Assembly (NCBI GenBank): GCA_037441725.1
Contig: JBBIRT010000005.1
Span: 1 to 48,659 of the forward strand
DNA: 48,659 nucleotides
DNA from: JBBIRT01 sp037441725
GTDB taxonomy: Bacteria; Desulfobacterota; BSN033; UBA1163
Reading direction: 5' to 3'
Part shown: positions 42,444 through 48,659 of the stretch, piece by piece
How the letters are laid out: every line of letters begins with the position of its first letter
Position numbering within the stretch: the first letter of the stretch is position 1
Translations under genes and position numbers: made by a program
Notes under the pieces: model-generated
What the model was told of the DNA's origin: nothing
What the model saw: only the letters and a program-made list of their open reading frames with translations
Databases searched by the model: none

Positions 42444-43349
42444 ATGAGAATCCGTAAACCTGGAAAGGTATGTGAGAGAATTTGGTTCTTGGGCAGGGAG
42501 GAATCTGGGGTTTATCTTCTTGAAGGAGATAATAGCTCCATGATTGTGAGTGGAGGGCTGAGTTATCTCCTCCCGGAGATTCTTGAACAATTTAAGAAAT
42601 TTGCCATTGACGAGAATCGAATCCAAAAAATCTTAATTCTTCATTCCCATTTTGATCATGTAGGGATTATCCCTTTTTTAAAACGCCGGCATCCTAAGAT
42701 TGAGATCTATGCCTCCCAAAGGGCATGGGAAATTTTACAGATGGATAAGGCCATTTTAACCATAAATGAGTTCAGCCGAAACGCAGCCAGGCGGATGAAA
42801 AAAGAGGATATTTATTTTCATTTTGACTTAGAGTGGAAAAAAGATATCTCTGGGAAAACTGTCCAAGAAGGAGACCGATTGGATTTGGGAGGTCTGGAGG
42901 TCTCCATCCTTGAGATCCCTGGGCATTCTTCTTGTTGCATTGCAGCTTATATACCAGAACTTCAGGTCCTTTTTCCTACAGATGGAGGGGGGATCCCTTT
43001 TAATCAAACCATAATAAGCTCAGGAAATTCAAATTTCACAAGATATCAGGAGAATCTCGAAAGGATGAAGAAGCTTGAGGTTCAATACTACTGTGCAGAT
43101 CATTATGGTTATATTATTGGGGAAGAGGCGCAGGAGTTCATTTTGAAATCGATTGAAATGGCAAAAATATTTCGCAGTCAAATGGAGGAAGTTTATCGCT
43201 CGACTCGAGACGTTGAAAAAACCGTACAGAAGTTAGTCTCCTCCTTCTATGAGGAAAAACCTTCCTATTTTCTTGATCCCCGCCTTCTCCTCGATATCTA
43301 TCGTCAGATGGTTCGCCATATTGCCAGTATGATGGAGGAAGAGGCTTGA
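42444..43349 (+). CDS. Metallo-beta-lactamase-fold hydrolase
   Basis: A 301-residue protein with the MBL metal motif LHSHFDHVG (HxHxDH variant), a downstream His in PGHSSCCI, an Asp in VLFPTDGGG and a final His in CADHYG. These are the normal di-metal ligands, so it should be an active hydrolase or oxidoreductase. The C-terminal third is helical (EMAKIFRSQMEEVYRSTRDV). AAGGAG precedes the ATG. It is co-transcribed with lnt. The substrate is unknown. Confidence 0.88.
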   Translation: MRIRKPGKVCERIWFLGREESGVYLLEGDNSSMIVSGGLSYLLPEILEQFKKFAIDENRIQKILILHSHFDHVGIIPFLKRRHPKIEIYASQRAWEILQMDKAILTINEFSRNAARRMKKEDIYFHFDLEWKKDISGKTVQEGDRLDLGGLEVSILEIPGHSSCCIAAYIPELQVLFPTDGGGIPFNQTIISSGNSNFTRYQENLERMKKLEVQYYCADHYGYIIGEEAQEFILKSIEMAKIFRSQMEEVYRSTRDVEKTVQKLVSSFYEEKPSYFLDPRLLLDIYRQMVRHIASMMEEEA

Positions 43350-43683
43350 AGTTTTCCATAAATCTATTCAGTGGAAATCATTAGTCAGATTGTAATGCCC
43401 CACTCATTCGGGGAATCAGGCAGGGATGTCGGAGAAAATTTTATAGCGGAAACCTCAGCTTGTCCCATAACTACAGAATTCCTTAAATAATGGAAGGCAA
43501 TGATTTGTTGGAGGATATAACTTTCATAAACCCCTTTTTGAAGTGCTCCGCTTTACAAAATTTTCGGAGATATTCCTGCCTGATTCTAATAGGATTCCCC
43601 ACTTCAGTGATGCATTATGTCAGATTGGTCAGAAATCAGATTTTGCTTATGACAAAGGCCTGTCCACCATTTCTTTATCTACT
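43350..43683. repeat. Dispersed repeat family A: an inverted pair of copies
   Basis: A copy matching 1361-1450 lies at about 43526-43616. A diverged copy in the opposite orientation lies at about 43388-43450 (shared words AATGC, GGGGAATC, AATCAGGCAGG, GGAGAAAATTTT). Together they make a large imperfect inverted repeat with about 75 bases between the arms. A small frame at 43490-43768 crosses the repeat and is not considered a gene. Confidence 0.75.
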
Positions 43684-44787
43684 TTATCTAAATGTGATCA
43701 ACAAGATCTCTGGGTTGGTATCGAGACGCATGGGAGGCCCCCAGGTCCCAGCTCCACTTGAAGTATAAACCAATAGATCGCCAAACGATTTTAGTCCATA
43801 ATCATACCCCTTATAAATCCGTGAGGTGATGAATCGAAAAAGAAAGACCTGCCCCTGATGGGTGTGGCCGGAAAGTTGAAGGGAAATCCCATGATCCCTG
43901 GCCACCTGCAAATGTGAAGGGCTATGTTTTAATAGGATGCTTGGTTTCTGAGGATGAATATTGATCTTTTGTAAAACCGCCTTAAATCCTTCTTCACTTC
44001 TTGAATCCATGTAATCTACACCCACGATTTGTAAGCCATCCAATTCAACTTTCTCGTTATACAAAACCCTGATCCCAGCTCGTTGGATAGCTCGAAGGTA
44101 TGAAGTAGGTTCATTAAATTCTTCATGATTTCCTGTTACAAAATAGGTCCCATGAGGAGTAGAGATCTTTGAAAAAGGTTCAATCATCTGGCCAAGATCC
44201 CCTACCAGGCCATCATAGAGATCACCCCCAATAAAAATAATATCAGGATGTAATTCTCGAATTTTCTTAACGATACGTTGTGCAAATCCATGATTTCTTA
44301 CATGACCAAGATGGGTGTCGCTTACCCATATAGCCTTTTTCCCTTTCCAAGAGATAGGGAGATTAGGAATTTTCAAATCAATTTTTGTGGTACGGATCAT
44401 GCTCCCATTGACGAATCCATAAAAACTGGCTGCTAAGGCGATGCCCATCAATATTTCAATCAATAATCTTCTATCCAGTGGAAACTGAAATATTCCGGCC
44501 AACCCATCAATGATCCAGCAGAGGAGAGAGGCAAGAACAAAAAGATAAAAAATTCCAAGCCATGATACTGCAATGGTGTAAAAAAACCGGGCAATAAGAT
44601 TTGAATAATAGAAGGCGAGGAGAGAAGTCAAAACAAGACTGACTGATAACAAAGCCAAACCAATTTTCAAAGTCAGAAGTTTGGAAGGTTGGGTTACCCC
44701 CAAGAATCTTACCAAGGTTTTATAAAAAAACCAGTGCCCCAAAAACAGGATCGATTGAATGATACTGATAAACAGAATGAAGCGCAT
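43684..44787 (-). CDS. Membrane-anchored metallophosphoesterase (calcineurin-like)
   Basis: A 367-residue protein. Four N-terminal membrane segments (through about residue 125) are followed by a calcineurin-like domain with metal motifs VSDTHLG, GGDLYDG, TGNHEEF and SGHTHQGQ. The layout matches YkuE/YaeI-type proteins and also LpxG-type UDP-2,3-diacylglucosamine hydrolases of lipid A synthesis. Given the envelope genes nearby an LpxG-like role is possible but unproven. The C-terminus (SSGAGTWGPPMRLDT) is typical of the family. Confidence 0.88.
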   Translation of the reverse strand: MRFILFISIIQSILFLGHWFFYKTLVRFLGVTQPSKLLTLKIGLALLSVSLVLTSLLAFYYSNLIARFFYTIAVSWLGIFYLFVLASLLCWIIDGLAGIFQFPLDRRLLIEILMGIALAASFYGFVNGSMIRTTKIDLKIPNLPISWKGKKAIWVSDTHLGHVRNHGFAQRIVKKIRELHPDIIFIGGDLYDGLVGDLGQMIEPFSKISTPHGTYFVTGNHEEFNEPTSYLRAIQRAGIRVLYNEKVELDGLQIVGVDYMDSRSEEGFKAVLQKINIHPQKPSILLKHSPSHLQVARDHGISLQLSGHTHQGQVFLFRFITSRIYKGYDYGLKSFGDLLVYTSSGAGTWGPPMRLDTNPEILLITFR

Positions 44788-45226
44788 AAGAATTCAGACA
44801 TTATAATCCATAAGATTTTGATTCGCTATGTCATGTGAGGAAAAGAGTAATCTTTCATTTATCCTATATAGGGCAATGGTCTCAGGTCTGGCAGAAATAT
44901 CTTCCAGCGTGTCAAGTGGAGAATCATCCTTACCAGATCATTAAGTTCCTCCGCTTCCAGGAAAGATGGTGAGTTTTTTCTGGTGTACAAATTTGCTATA
45001 AATGACCGATTTTTAATCAAGCATAGCTAAATGAAATAACTCATTTAACTGTTTTCAACTGGATAATTTATGAGAAAGAATTAATATGAAATTTTAATAG
45101 ATTACAGCCCTTACGAACCATGACCCTTAATAAAAACCTTAATTAAATGGCATAAAAAATGCAAAAATTTTCTATAATTTTCCTTCTTAAAGATTATTTT
45201 ATTACTTCCTTTTAAAGAGGTTCTCA
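44788..45226. other. Intergenic region, no gene seen
   Basis: AT-rich, with a TATAAT-like box at 45173-45178 ahead of the transglycosylase gene but no matching -35 box. The 44890-44935 stretch faintly resembles repeat family A (AATATCTTCC, AAGTGGAGAATC) but is too diverged to call. Confidence 0.5.
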
Positions 45227-46546
45227 TTGTTCTATCTGGTTTACAAGAAGATAGGGATAGAGGGTATTATTCTTTTTCTCACCCTCCTTTGTTTTTCAAA
45301 TTCTTACTCTCAAGAGATTCCTTATCCCTCTCCAATCTTCGAAGAGTCACCAACCTATCATGAAAAATTGAATTTGGAAGAGGGATTTTTCATCGCCCCT
45401 CCCAATGGATTTGAATCTTATATTACCGATGAATCCACTGATGATTTTATCATGAATGAATTTTCAACCAACTCAACTACAGAGAAAAATACCTTTGATA
45501 TCCCCGTTGTTATTAACGAAAAAGTGAAGCGGTTCATCCAATATTTTCAAACGACTATCCGACATAAATTTATCACTTGGCTCGCCCGATCTGAAAAATA
45601 TATCTCCTTGATGAAAAATTTATTAAGAGGCTATGGACTCCCAGAAGATTTAGTCTATTTAGCCCTCATTGAAAGTGGATTCGATCCTCATGCTTATTCA
45701 AGAAGTAAAGCCGTTGGCCCTTGGCAATTTATCTTTCCTACGGCCAAACGATATGGGCTAAAGGTGAATTGGTGGGTTGATGAAAGGAGGGATCCTGAAA
45801 AATCCACGATTGCAGCAGCCAAATACTTAAAAGACCTCTATGAGATGTTTGCATGCTGGTATCTTGCTGCTGCAGGTTACAATGCAGGAGAGTTTAAGAT
45901 CATCAAAGCCATCAAACGCTATCGGACAGACAACTTTTGGAACTTAACTAAATATCGATATTTAAAACGGGAAACCAAAGATTATGTTCCTCAGATGATC
46001 GCAGCTGCTCTCATTGCTAAGGATCCTGTGAAATATGGATTTACCGATATCCCATATCAGGAACCCCTACAATATGAAAAGGTGAAGGTACCGGAATTAA
46101 CCTCTCTCACTACTGTTGCCAAGGCCTGCGAAACCTCTCTTGAAGAGATCAAAGATCTCAATCCTGAACTCCGAAGAGATATTACTCCTCCTCATGAGGA
46201 GGAGTATGAAATCAAAATCCCTCTTGGTAAAAAAGAGCTCTTTAGAGAAAATTTCAGGAATTTTCAGCCTCTCGGAAAGTCTCAATTTAAAACTCATCTT
46301 GTGAAAAAGGGAGAAACTCTAAGAAGGATTGCGAAATTATATAGGGTGGATCTTGAACCTCTTCTCGAAATCAACCACCTAAAGAGAAACAGTCAGTTAT
46401 CAAGAGGGAGGGTGCTCTTCATCCCTATCTTAAAAAAGGAAAACCAATCATTCATTGTGGCAGATACAGAAGAAAGGGCAAAGATTAAGACAAAAAAATC
46501 AGCAGAGAAGATTCCCTCTCCTGAATTACTTCAGGGTTCCTCTTAG
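45227..46546 (+). CDS. mltD: MltD-like membrane-bound lytic murein transglycosylase with LysM domain
   Basis: 439 residues from a TTG with AAAGAGG seven bases upstream. An N-terminal hydrophobic stretch (IGIEGIILFLTLLCF) is a signal sequence or anchor; no lipobox Cys is clear. The SLT domain has the catalytic Glu in VYLALIESGFDPHAYS, then KAVGPWQFIFPTAKRYG and LAAAGYNAGEFKIIKA. A LysM-like repeat (LTTVAKACETSLEEIKDLNP) and a canonical C-terminal LysM (THLVKKGETLRRIAKLYRV) bind peptidoglycan. The enzyme cleaves glycan strands to 1,6-anhydro ends during wall growth. Its 3' end overlaps the convergent HD gene by 21 bases. Confidence 0.92.
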   Translation: MFYLVYKKIGIEGIILFLTLLCFSNSYSQEIPYPSPIFEESPTYHEKLNLEEGFFIAPPNGFESYITDESTDDFIMNEFSTNSTTEKNTFDIPVVINEKVKRFIQYFQTTIRHKFITWLARSEKYISLMKNLLRGYGLPEDLVYLALIESGFDPHAYSRSKAVGPWQFIFPTAKRYGLKVNWWVDERRDPEKSTIAAAKYLKDLYEMFACWYLAAAGYNAGEFKIIKAIKRYRTDNFWNLTKYRYLKRETKDYVPQMIAAALIAKDPVKYGFTDIPYQEPLQYEKVKVPELTSLTTVAKACETSLEEIKDLNPELRRDITPPHEEEYEIKIPLGKKELFRENFRNFQPLGKSQFKTHLVKKGETLRRIAKLYRVDLEPLLEINHLKRNSQLSRGRVLFIPILKKENQSFIVADTEERAKIKTKKSAEKIPSPELLQGSS

Positions 46547-47107
46547 GCCGATCGCATCAGCCACCTCTTGCATTCCCTTGATCGTATCTTCAATGAGCTC
46601 TTCCAAACTTACTCCCAGCATCTCTGCCCCTCTTTCAATGATGGATCGATCCACTCCAGCTGCAAATCTCTTGTCTTTCCACTTGTTTTTTACTGACTTT
46701 ACCTGAACATCCAAAATGCTTTTGGAGGGTCGAACCAAGGCTGTGGTCACCACGAGTCCTGTGAGTTCATCCACCGCATAGAGGGTTTTTTCCAGCGGAG
46801 TCTGGGGGATGATATTGGAACATATCCCCCAACCATGGGAGATTGCTCCTCGGATATATTCCTCAGGCCATCCATGTTCTCGAAGAATCTCTTCGGTCTT
46901 AGAACAGTGCTGGTCAGGGAATTTTTCATAATCGAGATCATGGATGAGACCAATAACTCCCCACTTCTCTTCATCTTCTCCTCTCTTCCTGGCTATATAA
47001 CGCATGACTGCTTCCACTGCATAGGCATGTTTGCGTAGACTATCGGTTTCATTATATTGATGTAATAAATGCAAGGCTTCTTCACGTGTTGGGCCCTTTT
47101 CTCCCAT
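46526..47107 (-). CDS. HD-domain metal-dependent phosphohydrolase-like protein
   Basis: 193 residues from the ATG at 47107, with AAGGAG about eight bases upstream. The HD motif is visible as SLRKHAYAVEAVMRYIA (first His), then WGVIGLIHDLDYEKFPDQH (His-Asp pair), and a final Asp in LYAVDELTGLVV. Such small HD proteins hydrolyse nucleotides or phosphoesters; the substrate is unknown. It is a well-conserved stand-alone family in anaerobic bacteria. Confidence 0.87.
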   Translation of the reverse strand: MGEKGPTREEALHLLHQYNETDSLRKHAYAVEAVMRYIARKRGEDEEKWGVIGLIHDLDYEKFPDQHCSKTEEILREHGWPEEYIRGAISHGWGICSNIIPQTPLEKTLYAVDELTGLVVTTALVRPSKSILDVQVKSVKNKWKDKRFAAGVDRSIIERGAEMLGVSLEELIEDTIKGMQEVADAIGLRGTLK

Positions 47108-47345
47108 TTCCCATCTCCTTTCTAAGGAACACAATTTTTATAAATAACATGGAATATTCCTTTTTTATTTGCAAATCCTTTTTTAAAAAGGGCTGACCGA
47201 TTTCATGAAAAAGTGATGAGTGGCTAAAAATAATTTTCTCCCTTTCATTCAAGGAATGATTCTGTTATATTTAAAATAGCAAGTTGGATCAGGAATGTCG
47301 TCGTGGAAACAATATCATCAGGTAATCTGAGGAAAGGAGAAACAG

Positions 47346-47774
47346 ATGGCAGAGGCAAAAAAAGGTGATACGGTGAAGGTGCATTACACGGTCAAGTTGG
47401 CGGATGGAATGATTATTGGTTCCACGACCGACTATGAACCCCTCCAATTTACCATCGGGGAGGGAAGAATTCTCCCTGGCTTTGAACAAGCAGTGATTGG
47501 AATGAATCCAGGTGAGTCAAAAACCATTGAAGTCCCTGCCTCTCAGGCATTTGGCCCACACCTGGATGAAATGGTCATCACCATAGATCGAAATCGATTG
47601 CCAGGGGACTTCGAACCAAAGGTGGGAGAGCAAGTACAATTTCGCCAAATGGATGGTCAAATTGCCACGGTCCGAGTCACAGAGGTATCTGAATCGAGCA
47701 TCACTATAGATGCTAACCACCCATTGGCAGGCAAAGACCTGACCTTTGATATCCAGTTTCTTGAAGTGGTCTAA
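47346..47774 (+). CDS. FKBP-type peptidyl-prolyl isomerase, SlyD-like
   Basis: A 142-residue chaperone-isomerase. KKGDTVKVHYTVKLADG opens the FKBP domain, interrupted by the insert-in-flap chaperone domain (roughly residues 65-120). The family signature NHPLAGKDLTFDIQFLEV closes it. The His-rich metal-binding tail of E. coli SlyD is absent. It speeds proline isomerisation and binds unfolded chains in the cytoplasm. The ribosome binding site AAAGGAG is well placed. Confidence 0.94.
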   Translation: MAEAKKGDTVKVHYTVKLADGMIIGSTTDYEPLQFTIGEGRILPGFEQAVIGMNPGESKTIEVPASQAFGPHLDEMVITIDRNRLPGDFEPKVGEQVQFRQMDGQIATVRVTEVSESSITIDANHPLAGKDLTFDIQFLEVV

Positions 47775-47873
47775 TCTTTAAAGAAGATTAAAGTAGAATA
47801 ATATCTTCGAGGATAAAGCTTAGGATCGAGGGTTGCATAATACTGCTAAGTTGTAAAAAAAGAAAGGATTTAA

Positions 47874-48542
47874 ATGAGATTCAGTATCTCTAAAGTTATT
47901 GCCTGTCGGGTCGTCATTGAAGAGCTACTGCCTCTTCTCCCGAACTCCATCCAGTACGAAACCCTTGATTTTGGCTTGCATGCCAATCCGGATAAACTGA
48001 AGAAGGCTCTTCAGGAAAAGATCGATGCTTTAAACCATGAAGAAGGTATGATACTCCTTGGATATGGCCTTTGTTCTCGAGCCGTTGTAGGCTTGCGAAG
48101 CGAGCACTGCTCCTTGCTGATCCCTCGTGTCGATGATTGTATCAGTATCTTTTTAGGATCACGAGAGGACTATCTTAAGCAAATGAAGTCTGAACCTGGA
48201 ACGTATTATTTAACAAAAGGCTGGATTGAAGCAGGAGATAATCCCTTTGGATTATATGACCAAATGGCGGAGCGTTATGGTGTTGAAAAAGCCCATGGGT
48301 TAATTAAACGAATGCTTAAAAATTATACCCGTTTGGTTTTTATCAATACAGGCCAGTATGAGGTAGATCGTTACAGAGAGCTTTCCAGGGAGTTGGCCTC
48401 TCGATATGATTTGAGGTTTGAAGAAATCTATGGATCAACCCGTTTGGTAAAAAAAATGATCCATGGACCTTGGGATGAAGATCTGATCATTATTCCCCCT
48501 GGCCAAACCATCTCATATGAAATGTTTTACCCCAGTGAATAA
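47874..48542 (+). CDS. DUF1638 protein
   Basis: A 222-residue soluble protein of the DUF1638 family, mostly found in anaerobes beside corrinoid methyltransferases. Landmarks are KVIACRVVIEELLPLL, the LLGYGLCSRAVVGLRS Cys region, LIPRVDDCISIFLGSREDYL and the C-terminal LIIIPPGQTISYEMFY. Two or three conserved cysteines suggest metal or cofactor binding, but the role is unknown. Here it is not beside a methyltransferase; the URO-D-like gene at 1672 is far away. Its message ends at the hairpin 48544-48574. Confidence 0.88.
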   Translation: MRFSISKVIACRVVIEELLPLLPNSIQYETLDFGLHANPDKLKKALQEKIDALNHEEGMILLGYGLCSRAVVGLRSEHCSLLIPRVDDCISIFLGSREDYLKQMKSEPGTYYLTKGWIEAGDNPFGLYDQMAERYGVEKAHGLIKRMLKNYTRLVFINTGQYEVDRYRELSRELASRYDLRFEEIYGSTRLVKKMIHGPWDEDLIIIPPGQTISYEMFYPSE

Positions 48543-48543
48543 A

Positions 48544-48574
48544 TGAAAAGCCCACCTCATCGGTGGGCTTTTCA
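48544..48574. terminator. Bidirectional intrinsic terminator shared with the rRNA operon
   Basis: TGAAAAGCCCACC and GGTGGGCTTTTCA pair perfectly (13 bp) around loop TCATC, with A- and T-runs on the outer stem. It lies just after the DUF1638 stop on the + strand and downstream of the 5S rRNA gene on the - strand, so it can serve both. Confidence 0.85.
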
Positions 48575-48576
48575 TA

Positions 48577-48594
48577 TCCCTGCTTACGCAGGGA
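48577..48594. terminator. Second hairpin behind the 5S rRNA
   Basis: TCCCTGC (48577-48583) and GCAGGGA (48588-48594) with loop TTAC, between the 5S rRNA end and the main terminator. It may act as a processing stem or supplementary terminator. Confidence 0.5.
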
Positions 48595-48605
48595 CAATCT
48601 TTAAT

Positions 48606-48659
48606 CTTGGCAACGTCCTACTCTCCCACACAGTTTCCCATGCAGTACCATCGGCGCTG
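48606..48659 (-). rRNA. rrf: 5S ribosomal RNA, 3' part (gene runs past the window edge)
   Basis: Read on the minus strand the last 54 bases contain the conserved 3' half of 5S rRNA: GCGCCGATGGTACTGCATGG, the following GGGAGAGTAGGACG and the end GTTGCCAAG. The 5' part, and presumably 23S and 16S rRNA, lie beyond the window. Confidence 0.93.

Noticed and set aside
43490..43768. A 92-codon plus-strand frame
   Set aside because: It crosses repeat family A and runs antisense into the metallophosphoesterase gene.
44890..44935. Possible fourth copy of repeat family A
   Set aside because: Only scattered short words match and their order differs.
1..48659. CRISPR arrays, tRNA genes, transposase or prophage genes
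   Set aside because: No regularly spaced repeats, tRNA-like cloverleaf ends or recognisable transposase, integrase or phage proteins were seen; the dispersed repeats are too few and irregular for CRISPR.

Overview
This window looks like part of a draft or metagenome-assembled chromosome from an anaerobic, Gram-negative bacterium. I infer a Desulfobacterota (deltaproteobacterial) relative, from gene content only. Outer-membrane genes are present (apolipoprotein N-acyltransferase, ArnT-like transferases, membrane-bound lytic transglycosylase). So are families common in strict anaerobes: B12-type radical SAM, URO-D-like proteins, DUF169, DUF1638 and an in-frame UGA selenoprotein. Three runs of N (6171-6180, 13050-13059, 35361-35375) are assembly gaps, and each falls inside a gene.

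Layout. 1-3.6 kb: a truncated radical SAM gene, a small hypothetical protein on the other strand, a URO-D-like protein and a PHP-domain phosphoesterase. 4.0-12.4 kb (+): a complete Dpp/Opp-type ABC transporter (binding protein, two permeases, two ATPases), then an enolase-superfamily enzyme and two tandem DUF169 proteins. This looks like an uptake and catabolism operon for an unknown small molecule. 12.4-14.2 kb (-): two PAC2-family proteins. 14.6-15.1 kb (+): a bacterioferritin-like protein whose last codons come from a repeat. 15.3-18.9 kb (-): a second Opp-type transporter without ATPases, bracketed by inverted-repeat elements. 19.2-25.2 kb (-): an envelope-glycan island (two ArnT-like transferases, GT2, LAB_N protein, ICMT-like methyltransferase, WaaP-like kinase). 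25.3-29.7 kb: ACT-malic enzyme, a second ICMT-like protein, a small membrane protein and a MATE exporter. 29.9 kb: a PadR regulator divergent from the MATE gene, with a dyad inside the MATE promoter.

30.2-33.5 kb (-): a sulfur and redox neighbourhood. It holds a cysteine desulfurase, a DUF2269-like membrane protein and an ArsR / OsmC / redoxin operon. The redoxin gene has an in-frame TGA exactly where the first Cys of a CxxC motif belongs (Sec-Thr-Arg-Cys), followed at the right distance by a hairpin that resembles the E. coli fdhF SECIS. I regard this selenoprotein as the most interesting item in the window.

33.6-40.7 kb (-): Gfo/Idh/MocA oxidoreductase, radical SAM, GT4, a double WaaP-like kinase fusion, then a two-component response regulator and histidine kinase, closely packed. 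40.9-48.5 kb: lnt with a metallo-beta-lactamase-fold gene, a membrane metallophosphoesterase, an MltD-like transglycosylase, an HD-domain protein, a SlyD-type FKBP and a DUF1638 protein. The window ends in the 3' part of a 5S rRNA gene on the minus strand, which shares a bidirectional terminator with the DUF1638 gene. At least three families of short dispersed inverted repeats lie in the intergenic spaces.
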